Of a stretch of DNA of 5,585 nucleotides, positions 1 to 5,429 are shown piece by piece. The stretch is from Gammaproteobacteria bacterium. Lineage in GTDB: Bacteria; Pseudomonadota; Gammaproteobacteria; HTCC5015. Made by a program: the position numbers and the translations under genes. Location of the stretch: the NCBI GenBank assembly GCA_020630145.1, contig JAHDBX010000142.1:1-5585 (forward strand), read 5' to 3'. Every line of letters starts with the position of its first letter. Position 1 is the first letter of the stretch. The notes under the pieces were generated by a model, which worked only from the letters and a program-made list of their open reading frames with translations, was not told the origin of the DNA and made no database searches.

Positions 1-1
1 C

Positions 2-517
2 GATATTTTTGAGTCTGCATCGTATAACGGTATATTAACGGGGTATGATGTTGCTATTTGTACTTTAGGTGTGGGTGAGCCGTCTAAAGTGAGCCGCGAA
101 GACTTTGTGAATATTGATAAAACAGCGGTACTGACCTTTGCAAATGCGTGTAAAGCGGCTGGTGTGCGTCATTTTGAGTTATTGAGTTCGGTGGGTATCG
201 ATGCCAAGTCGCGGTCTTTTTTCTTGCGTACTAAAGGTGAGTTGGTGAATGACTTAAAAGCTTTAGGTTTTGAACGCTTGAGTATTTTCCAGCCGTCTAT
301 GATTTTAACGCCTACTAATCGCTATGGTTTGAGTCAAGCTATTACCTTAGCAGTATGGCCTAGGTTGTCGCCTTTATTTTTTGCTGGTTTGCGTCAGTTT
401 CGAGGTATTCGTGTTGAAGATTTGGGGAGTGCTATGGCGCGAAATGCGATGAATAGTGGCAGTGGTGTAGAAATGCTGCGTTGGGATGATTTTACGCGTT
501 TAAACGCTGGGCTGTAA
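2..517 (+). CDS. Atypical short-chain dehydrogenase, HTATIP2/TIP30-like NAD(P)-binding protein (5' end cut by window)
   Basis: The frame is open from the left edge, so the true start and the N-terminal Rossmann glycine motif lie outside; 171 residues are visible. GTG at 71 could serve as a start, but the codons before it (ending in YDVAICTLG) fit the strand-4 region of the fold, so the frame is a truncated longer gene. Visible family features are YDVAICTLG, the VRHFELLSSVG strand with the active-site serine region, a KGE segment, then FQPSMILTP. This order matches atypical (extended-like) SDRs related to human HTATIP2, which bind NADP(H); the substrate is unknown. The catalytic YxxxK appears as FFLRTKGE, so the tyrosine position reads Phe (codon 221-223) with the lysine retained at 233-235. 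Its last 18 bases overlap the 3' end of convergent elaA. Family assignment is fairly sure; enzymatic activity is in doubt. Confidence 0.8.
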   Translation, partial: DIFESASYNGILTGYDVAICTLGVGEPSKVSREDFVNIDKTAVLTFANACKAAGVRHFELLSSVGIDAKSRSFFLRTKGELVNDLKALGFERLSIFQPSMILTPTNRYGLSQAITLAVWPRLSPLFFAGLRQFRGIRVEDLGSAMARNAMNSGSGVEMLRWDDFTRLNAGL

Positions 518-949
518 TTGCATATCAATATGTTCAACACCTGCATCGTCATAGGGTGCACCTAGGCTGTGAAAACCAAAACCTTGGTAAAATGTTTGCA
601 GCTGGGTTTGTGCTGATAGTGTAATATTTTTATGCCTGCTTTCTTGATGGCACTTTTCTATGCATTTTTTTACAAGTGCCTTGCCTAGGCCTTGTTGACG
701 ATAGGCTTTGCTGACGACAATACGTCCGATGGCATAAGCTTGTTCTGCTTTATTGACTATACGTGCGTATGCAATGAGTTGTTGATTGTTATGAGCAAGC
801 AGATGCAAAGCTTTAAGGTCATGCTTGTCGGCATCTTGGTATAGGCTGTTTTGTTCAAGCATAAATACGTCTTGACGCAAAGCCAATAAGGCGTGCATAT
901 CACGGCCACTAATGTCGTTAAAAAAAAGCCATTGCCACTTTATTGTCAT
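500..949 (-). CDS. elaA: ElaA, GNAT family N-acetyltransferase
   Basis: A 149-residue protein of the usual ElaA length (about 150). The N-terminal half has LRQDVFMLEQNSLYQDAD (residues 24-41), closely resembling the LRCAVFVVEQNCPYQDID stretch of E. coli ElaA. The acetyl-CoA pyrophosphate loop is seen as RQQGLGKAL (residues 84-92) after the strand AIGRIVVS. The C-terminal half carries LQTFYQGFGF and the ElaA-typical YDDAGVEHIDM ending. GNAT enzymes transfer acetyl from acetyl-CoA to an amine; the substrate of ElaA is not established to my knowledge. The ATG at 949-947 is chosen because the MTIKWQW start matches the family N-terminus, although no good Shine-Dalgarno precedes it. It is divergent from the GDSL esterase gene and converges with the SDR gene, overlapping it by 18 bases. 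Confidence 0.93.
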   Translation of the reverse strand: MTIKWQWLFFNDISGRDMHALLALRQDVFMLEQNSLYQDADKHDLKALHLLAHNNQQLIAYARIVNKAEQAYAIGRIVVSKAYRQQGLGKALVKKCIEKCHQESRHKNITLSAQTQLQTFYQGFGFHSLGAPYDDAGVEHIDMQLQPSV

Positions 950-1039
950 AAGGTATGTTTTATCATCAAATAATATAACGGTCAGTCAAGTTTATGTTAC
1001 TTTACGCTTACTTAAAACATAATGTTAAAGGAAATAAAT
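950..1039. promoter_or_regulatory. Divergent intergenic spacer between elaA and the GDSL esterase gene
   Basis: This AT-rich 90-base spacer must carry the promoters of both divergent genes. On the minus strand a TTGACT hexamer (989-984) is the best -35-like word, but the only GATAAA-like -10 (964-959) is 19 bases away and would leave almost no leader. On the plus strand TATAAC (974-979) and CATAAT (1018-1023) are -10-like, without convincing -35 partners. The region is called from position; no individual promoter is claimed. Confidence 0.35.
1027..1032 (+). promoter_or_regulatory. Ribosome binding site that sets the esterase start at 1040
   Basis: AAAGGA lies 7 bases before the ATG at 1040. 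An in-frame ATG at 1022 overlaps this site and has no Shine-Dalgarno of its own, so 1040 is the better start. It also leaves a cleaner signal peptide beginning MRHLFLM. Confidence 0.7.
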
Positions 1040-2020
1040 ATGCGTCACTTGTTTTTAATGGTTTTTTCTCTTATTACCTTCTTATTTACGAGCATAGCTT
1101 GGGCAGGTAGTTTTATTGTATTTGGTGATAGCATTAATGACAATGGAAATTTTAAGAGTGTTATTGAAGCGCAGGGTGGTGTTTTTCCCGCAGAAACTTT
1201 TGAGGGCCGGATCAGTAATGGTTTTGTAGCATTAGATATTACGGCGCAATTAGCAGGTGAAACTTTAGCGCCATCGTTATTTGCTTTTGGTCAGCAAGCG
1301 GGTGGTAATTATGCTTTTGCCAGTGCGCGAGCACGAGCAGCAGACGAACGACCGATTCATTTAGAGCAGCAGGTAGCAGCATTTTTATCAGCCAATAACG
1401 GTGTAGCAAATCCAGATAATACCTACGTCTTTTTTATTGGTGGCAATGATGTACTAGATGCATTTAGGTTAGATGATCAAGATACACGTCTTTATAAACG
1501 TTTTGGTAAAAGTAAAAGCTGTGGTCGTAGAATGAATAAGCACAGTGGTGAATATGCCATTATTAAAGCGGCTATAAAATCTATTGATAGTAATGTAGAG
1601 AAAATGATAGCAGCAGGTGCCACTAAAATTGTTGTTGCGAATGCTTTTGATATTAGTGACGTGCCAGATGTGATTGCAGTAGATGATGAAAGTAGTCGTA
1701 AAAAAGCGGCGCTTTTAGGCTGTAAGTTTAATCAAAAACTCGCTAAGAAAGTATCGGCTTTGCAAGACAAAACAGGTCAGCATATAGTGATGTTTGATTT
1801 TGCAAATACTGGTAAAACTATTTTGAAAAATAGCAAGGCTTTTGGTTTTACTAATGTGACTCAGGGTTGTTTAACACGTACTGATCTGGTTTATAGCACA
1901 AATAGTTATTGTGACCTTGCTACCGATATTGATAACTTTTTATTTTTTGATGGTTTGCATTTAAGTGCCGCCGCCCATGAGTATGTTGGCCGAGCTTTAT
2001 ATGCTGTGTTGCCTAGATAG
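1040..2020 (+). CDS. Secreted GDSL/SGNH-family esterase or lipase
   Basis: A 326-residue protein from the preferred ATG. Residues 1-22 form a signal peptide (MRHLF, then a hydrophobic core) with a cleavage-type AWA/GS ending, so it is exported. Block I is FIVFGDSINDNGNF with nucleophile Ser31. The segment GRISNGFVALDITAQLAG follows. Block II is likely the GGNYAFASA glycine/asparagine region near residue 89. Block III is FFIGGNDVL, with oxyanion Asn136. Block V is FFDGLHLS, with Asp304 and His307 completing the triad. This is the plain GDSL layout (Pfam GDSL lipase/acylhydrolase) also used by bacterial lysophospholipases and esterases; the substrate cannot be told. Four cysteines (161, 228, 277, 291) could form disulfides after export. 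No autotransporter domain follows block V, so it is probably periplasmic or released. The next gene starts 15 bases downstream in the same frame, suggesting cotranscription. Confidence 0.92.
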   Translation: MRHLFLMVFSLITFLFTSIAWAGSFIVFGDSINDNGNFKSVIEAQGGVFPAETFEGRISNGFVALDITAQLAGETLAPSLFAFGQQAGGNYAFASARARAADERPIHLEQQVAAFLSANNGVANPDNTYVFFIGGNDVLDAFRLDDQDTRLYKRFGKSKSCGRRMNKHSGEYAIIKAAIKSIDSNVEKMIAAGATKIVVANAFDISDVPDVIAVDDESSRKKAALLGCKFNQKLAKKVSALQDKTGQHIVMFDFANTGKTILKNSKAFGFTNVTQGCLTRTDLVYSTNSYCDLATDIDNFLFFDGLHLSAAAHEYVGRALYAVLPR

Positions 2021-2035
2021 TTAGTTGCTAAAGTA

Positions 2036-2398
2036 TTGAAAGATTGTAATCAATGCGGTAAATGTTGTATTAAATACAGCGATGGCGGTTTATCAGCGAC
2101 GCCAAGTGAAGTGGATGCTTGGGAGGAAAGTCGCCCTGATATTTTTAATTATGTGCAGGGCGGCGAAATTTGGATGGACCCTGAAACAGGCAAACGTTTG
2201 TTGCGCTGTCCATGGTTAGAAAAACGGCCAAATGAAGAAAAATATACCTGCAGCATTTATTATGACCGCCCTGAAGATTGTCGTTTGTATCCAGTCAGAG
2301 TAAGCGATATGCTGCGTGATGAATGTGAAATGTTGGAAGTAAAAGATGTTAAGGATTTAAAACGTGCACAAGAAATTTTAGATGATTTAATCGATTAA
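2036..2398 (+). CDS. YkgJ-type CxxCxxCC cysteine-cluster protein (putative zinc/iron-binding)
   Basis: A 120-residue cytoplasmic protein beginning KDCNQCGKCCIKY, the CxxCxxCC signature of the family once called UPF0153 (putative zinc- or iron-chelating domain). Further cysteines stand at 58 (RCPWLE), 72 and 82 (TCSIYYDRPEDCRLYP) and 97, eight in all. The C-x-IY-x-RP-x-C-R-x-YP pattern is typical of the family. Function is not established; metal binding is a family-level prediction. The start is TTG at 2036, the only start codon between the upstream stop (2018-2020) and the first conserved cysteine, with only a weak purine-rich stretch before it, so low expression or coupling to the esterase gene is likely. 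It sits in the same frame as the esterase, 15 bases after its TAG. The product is cytoplasmic while the esterase is exported, so the pairing may not be functional. Confidence 0.9.
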   Translation: MKDCNQCGKCCIKYSDGGLSATPSEVDAWEESRPDIFNYVQGGEIWMDPETGKRLLRCPWLEKRPNEEKYTCSIYYDRPEDCRLYPVRVSDMLRDECEMLEVKDVKDLKRAQEILDDLID

Positions 2399-2444
2399 CT
2401 TATCATTAAATTGATATTTATTGCTTTAATCCTTAGAACATGTG

Positions 2445-2463
2445 ATGATCGGTTTTTGATCAT
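2445..2463. promoter_or_regulatory. Inverted repeat with two GATC sites upstream of the lectin gene
   Basis: ATGATC (2445-2450) and GATCAT (2458-2463) form perfect 6-bp arms around a 7-base T-rich spacer. The repeat ends 17 bases before the lectin ATG and 6 bases before its Shine-Dalgarno. Each arm contains a GATC (2447-2450 and 2458-2461), a Dam methylation site where Dam is present. It could be an operator or an mRNA hairpin near the ribosome binding site. No confident -35/-10 pair was found in the surrounding 82-base spacer; TTGATA (2411-2416) is the best -35-like word but lacks a good partner. Confidence 0.35.
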
Positions 2464-2469
2464 ATATTT

Positions 2470-2476
2470 AAGGAAG
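2470..2476 (+). promoter_or_regulatory. Ribosome binding site of the lectin gene
   Basis: AAGGAAG precedes the ATG at 2481 by 4 bases and supports that start. There is no in-frame alternative that would add a signal peptide. Confidence 0.65.
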
Positions 2477-2480
2477 AATT

Positions 2481-2867
2481 ATGGCTTCAAATCCTGTCAG
2501 TTTATCTATTCCCGCTAGTTCTCAAGGCGTTATTAATTGCTTATCTAATGCTGCTTATTATCAGCGAGTTTCACTTAGTTGGCCTGGTCATACGGTTGTT
2601 TTTTCTGGCACGGGTGAAGGCCAATCGATGAAAACAGCGAGTGGAGATGATGTTTATTCTATACCGCCAACCCCGGCCGCATTTACTATTAGCGCCACGT
2701 TTGAATATTCTAAATCTGGGTCTTCAGGGACCTTTCATAAGGCGAGTGTTAAAACACCTGTTGTAACTGATAAAGGTGGTTTTAATGTTATTGAAGTTAC
2801 GTCGGAAGACAGTACAGATAATGATAACAATGATTCATATTTAACTATTGCGACTGTATCGAGCTAG
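2481..2867 (+). CDS. PA-IIL (LecB)-type calcium-dependent lectin
   Basis: A 128-residue protein, slightly longer than P. aeruginosa PA-IIL/LecB (115). The C-terminal SEDSTDNDNND (residues 108-118) matches the calcium loop SEDGTDNDYND of PA-IIL. Glu109, Asp110, Asp113, Asp115, Asn117 and Asp118 fall on the known calcium/sugar ligands Glu95, Asp96, Asp99, Asp101, Asn103 and Asp104. Exactly 10 residues follow the last ligand, as in PA-IIL, whose terminal carboxylate completes the partner subunit's calcium site; here the last residue is Ser128 instead of Gly. Near the N-terminus IPASSQGVINCLSN aligns without gaps to LPANTRFGVTAFAN, putting Asn23 on calcium ligand Asn21. The specificity loop is then Ala-Ala-Tyr, in place of Ser-Ser-Gly in PA-IIL. 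Family members bind L-fucose or D-mannose through two calcium ions and act in adhesion and biofilms. No signal peptide is present, as in LecB itself. It is followed after 22 bases by a companion gene. Confidence 0.88.
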   Translation: MASNPVSLSIPASSQGVINCLSNAAYYQRVSLSWPGHTVVFSGTGEGQSMKTASGDDVYSIPPTPAAFTISATFEYSKSGSSGTFHKASVKTPVVTDKGGFNVIEVTSEDSTDNDNNDSYLTIATVSS

Positions 2868-2876
2868 CTTAATTTC

Positions 2877-2882
2877 AAGGAG
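2877..2882 (+). promoter_or_regulatory. Strong ribosome binding site that sets the companion-gene start at 2890
   Basis: AAGGAG lies 7 bases before the ATG at 2890. The open frame extends back to a TTG at 2848 inside the lectin gene, but that would put this near-consensus site inside the coding region, so 2890 is the start. Confidence 0.8.
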
Positions 2883-2889
2883 AGTTTTT

Positions 2890-3252
2890 ATGGGAAGCCA
2901 ACTAAATTTACATGCGAAAGTTTACTATGATGACCCCAACGTTCACGGAGGCGATGAGTTTTATATTGATGTACCCGCTAGTTCTCATGTTGTTATTCCA
3001 GTGAGTGGTTCTTCTACTGGTTGGCGTTTTGACTCAGGTAGTGTGTGGGATCAGCAAACACCATTAGGTGGTTATTTGCATGTGTATGCAAAATTTAATA
3101 ATTGCGTGCATCAGGGGTTTAGCGGCGCCGAATTAATCTTGTCTTCGGCGATTAGTTATTGGGGCTCAAAGCCAACGGGTTCTTATAGCCAAGAAGTATG
3201 GCAGGGTGAATTGACGGGTACGGCTTATAAAATAACAAGGGTAACGGTTTAG
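2890..3252 (+). CDS. Small lectin-companion protein; possible calcium-loop-less PA-IIL-like paralogue
   Basis: A 120-residue protein with no signal peptide or membrane segment, rich in Gly, Ser, Val and aromatics and so probably all-beta. I do not recognise it as a named family. It lies 22 bases after the lectin gene with its own strong ribosome binding site. FYIDVPASSHVVI (residues 24-36) resembles VSLSIPASSQGVI of the lectin, and the DNA shares the identical block CCCGCTAGTTCTCA (2511-2524 and 2974-2987) in the same codon phase. With one gap, LHVYAKFNN (63-71) and SGAELIL (78-84) can be laid on the PA-IIL segments VQVQVSVNG and SAQVIL, followed by GSKPTG where PA-IIL has GSEDGT. The acidic calcium ligands are therefore absent, and about 20 extra residues precede the first shared motif. 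Seen: operon position and shared block. Inferred: distant paralogy and a role as lectin partner, subunit or differently specific binder. An unrelated beta-sandwich remains possible. Confidence 0.75.
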   Translation: MGSQLNLHAKVYYDDPNVHGGDEFYIDVPASSHVVIPVSGSSTGWRFDSGSVWDQQTPLGGYLHVYAKFNNCVHQGFSGAELILSSAISYWGSKPTGSYSQEVWQGELTGTAYKITRVTV

Positions 3253-3261
3253 GTAATAGCC

Positions 3262-4197
3262 TTATTTGAGGGCTGCAAAAACATCGTCGGCCTCTTTAAG
3301 TCGTTTTACTTTGTTAAATAGCGCTACTGATTCTGGGTATTGCCGGTGTAAAAATACAAGCCATTGTTTTAAACGGTTGCCTACAAAACGCGGGTGTTTA
3401 TTTTCGGTGTTGTGTAAGTAACGCGTAATCATATCAAGTATGGCTGGCCATGCCATGGCTTCATGAGTATTGCCACTTTGCTCGGCTTTAATTTTGGCGG
3501 CAAGGTCTGGGTGACTCATGGCACCTCGTCCTAGCATAATGTCGGTACAGCCACTTTCTTGTTTTGCACGATGTGAATCTGCAATATTCCATATCTCGCC
3601 ATTAATAATAATCGGGATAGCATGTTGCTCGCGTACGCTTTTTACTAAGGACCAATGTGCGGGTGGTTTGTAATGATCGGTGCGTGTGCGTGCGTGTATG
3701 CATAATTCATTTGCGCCCGCCCTAACAATGTTATCCACGATATTGTCTAAGTAGTCGGCATTGTTAAAACCTAAGCGTATTTTAGCGGTAACGGGTATAG
3801 CGGGGTCAACGGCATCGCGTACGGCGGCTACAATATCACCTACGCGGCAAGGTTCGCGTAGTAGTGCGGAACCACCATCGCTATTGGTGACCGTTTTTGA
3901 AGGGCAACCAAAGTTTATATCTATACCGGGTGGTGATAGCTTTTGTGCACGAGCTGCATTTAAAGCCATGTACTTTGGACTACCGCCTAGTAATTGCAGG
4001 TATACAGGGATGCCTGCTGGTGTTGTACCGCCTTGTTCGAGTTCTGGAGAAAAACGAAAGTAGGTTTTATTGGGTAGCAGTTGGTCGGTAACGCGAACAA
4101 ATTCGGTCACACAACGGTCATAGCCACCAATACGTGTGAGTACATCGCGCATTTCATAATCGACCACGCCTTCCATCGGCGCAAGGATAATACGCAT
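3262..4197 (-). CDS. dusC: DusC, tRNA-dihydrouridine(16) synthase
   Basis: A 311-residue FMN enzyme, against 315 in E. coli DusC. It reduces uridine 16 in the tRNA D-loop with NADPH. The N-terminus MRIILAPMEGVVD holds the FMN-binding APMEG motif. TEFVRVTDQLLPNK is the DusC-type sequence. NFGCPSKTV carries catalytic Cys98, followed by the GGSALL segment. Lys139 (AKIRLGF) and His168 (IHARTRTD) are the FMN and phosphate contacts, at the same numbers as in E. coli. NGEIW and MLGRGAMSHP complete the barrel, and the C-terminal helical domain includes NRLKQWLVFL, like the RIKQWLSYL of E. coli. All expected active-site residues are present. The ATG is 2 bases after the stop of the upstream cNMP-domain gene with no clear Shine-Dalgarno, so translation is probably coupled to it. 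It converges with the lectin pair, 9 bases between stops. Confidence 0.96.
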   Translation of the reverse strand: MRIILAPMEGVVDYEMRDVLTRIGGYDRCVTEFVRVTDQLLPNKTYFRFSPELEQGGTTPAGIPVYLQLLGGSPKYMALNAARAQKLSPPGIDINFGCPSKTVTNSDGGSALLREPCRVGDIVAAVRDAVDPAIPVTAKIRLGFNNADYLDNIVDNIVRAGANELCIHARTRTDHYKPPAHWSLVKSVREQHAIPIIINGEIWNIADSHRAKQESGCTDIMLGRGAMSHPDLAAKIKAEQSGNTHEAMAWPAILDMITRYLHNTENKHPRFVGNRLKQWLVFLHRQYPESVALFNKVKRLKEADDVFAALK

Positions 4198-4199
4198 AG

Positions 4200-5429
4200 C
4201 TATGAACGTATTTTAGGTAGTATGTTGATGCCTACCGACTTACCTAATTTCACAATAAGTGGAATGGTAATAAATGAGCCGGGAATAATTATGAGTGCAC
4301 CTAGGCCAAGCGTTTTGAGAAAGTTACGGAAGTCTGCATTGGCTTGGTCCATTTCTTCCTGCGAGGCTTTACCGTTAATAAAGCGGTAATACACTTCTAG
4401 CATTTGTTGGACGGCGGTGGCTTCTAAGGCCAGTGCATTTTGTAGTGTGTTTAAATCTTGCTCGAGCATTTGTCCTGTAACGTGCGACAAGTGGCCGATA
4501 TGTTGAAACAGTTGCTTGGTTTGCATTAGTGTTGAAGGGTTGACTATTTCTGCATGTGTTTCAGTCAGGTCTTTAAGGTGTTGGTTGAGTACCGAAGCAC
4601 GGTGGCTTAAGTGTTTAACGACATTAAAGAAACTGTCCTGGTCTTGGCTTATGCGTTCTAGAAAAGCGTCTTCGTCGAATACCTCTATTTCTGAGTGTGC
4701 TAAAGCTATAACGGTCAAGCTGCGTGGACTTTGTTGCAACAGACCCATTTCACCGATGTATTCGCCGGGGTGCATGGTGGCAATATCTTGGTGACTATTA
4801 TGCAAGGATTTTTTTGCTCTAAACTTACCGCTTTTAATTAAGCAAGCGAAGTGACTGTCTTGCCCTTCTAAAAATAAGGCTTTGCCTTTTTTTATGGTGT
4901 GTAAGCCATTGCTTAACTTAGTATTGGGTAAGGTTTTTGCATGGCGTGCACGTTCACGTTTATATATGCCTTTTTTAATAAATGTGAATGCCGAGCTGGC
5001 CAAGGTTAGCAAGCTACTTAATGGGTTGAAGGATAGTGTGGTTTTGTGCTCAGCAATTTGCTTGGCAACTTGCTCGCTAAGCATGGCAACGTTGTTAATG
5101 CGGTAGCTTAATGAGTGTAAGAGTTGCTGGCTTTTCTCGCGGTCCTGCGATATTTTTTTTATAAACGCGGTTTGCGGTAATTGTTCTAAGCTTGTGTCTT
5201 CTAGTGCGATGACGCTGGCGTTGCGACGCGTATTTTGTAATACGCCTAATTCGCCAACAAACTCGCCGCTTTTCACCTTGCCGAGTTCTACACGTTTTTT
5301 TTTGGCCGTACTATAGATAGCTAAGTGACCACTTTGAATGTAGTACACATAGTCGCTATTATCGCCTTCGTTAAAAAGTACGTCGCCCTTTTTAATGGTT
5401 ATTTGTGTTGTTGTTTGTTCTGTGCTCAT
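4200..5429 (-). CDS. Protein with two cyclic-nucleotide-binding domains and a hydrophobic LETM1-like C-terminus
   Basis: A 409-residue protein. The first cyclic-nucleotide-binding (Crp/cAPK-type) domain spans about residues 10-95, with KKGDVLFNEGD and the phosphate-binding cassette FVGELGVLQNTRRNASVIA (Glu60, Arg69). The second spans about 177-262, with KKGKALFLEGQD and cassette YIGEMGLLQQSPRSLTVIA (Glu227, Arg236). Both keep the Glu and Arg that contact the ribose-phosphate, so nucleotide binding is plausible in each. Between them, residues 137-162 are hydrophobic then strongly basic (FIKKGIYKRERAR), a possible membrane-associating helix. Residues 263-365 look helical. The end, from FLKTLGLGALIIIPGSF to NILPKIRS, resembles the short membrane motif of LETM1-like bacterial proteins. 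No helix-turn-helix, GGDEF, kinase or channel domain is visible, so this is not a Crp-type regulator. The ATG at 5429-5427 lacks a clear Shine-Dalgarno. It is the first gene of an operon with dusC. The biological role is unknown. Confidence 0.85.
   Translation of the reverse strand: MSTEQTTTQITIKKGDVLFNEGDNSDYVYYIQSGHLAIYSTAKKKRVELGKVKSGEFVGELGVLQNTRRNASVIALEDTSLEQLPQTAFIKKISQDREKSQQLLHSLSYRINNVAMLSEQVAKQIAEHKTTLSFNPLSSLLTLASSAFTFIKKGIYKRERARHAKTLPNTKLSNGLHTIKKGKALFLEGQDSHFACLIKSGKFRAKKSLHNSHQDIATMHPGEYIGEMGLLQQSPRSLTVIALAHSEIEVFDEDAFLERISQDQDSFFNVVKHLSHRASVLNQHLKDLTETHAEIVNPSTLMQTKQLFQHIGHLSHVTGQMLEQDLNTLQNALALEATAVQQMLEVYYRFINGKASQEEMDQANADFRNFLKTLGLGALIIIPGSFITIPLIVKLGKSVGINILPKIRS

Noticed and set aside
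1022..1039. Earlier ATG start for the GDSL esterase (six extra residues MLKEIN)
   Set aside because: This ATG has no ribosome binding site and its codons contain the good site for the ATG at 1040.
2441..2463. CRP-type operator starting at TGTGA upstream of the lectin gene
   Set aside because: Only one half site is present; no TCACA at the required spacing.
2890..3252. Similarity of the companion protein to LecA (PA-IL): HxxFxGA near the middle
   Set aside because: Only that short pattern fits; spacing from the GW motif differs, and the LecA calcium ligands near the C-terminus are missing.
3681..3700. GT/GC-rich simple-repeat-like tract (TGCGTGTGCGTGCGTGT)
   Set aside because: It lies inside dusC and encodes the conserved HARTRTD region; it is coding, not a microsatellite.
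3761..5106. Several open frames of 64-102 codons on the plus strand across dusC and the cNMP-domain gene
   Set aside because: They lie antisense to two well-supported genes and their translations show no family motif.
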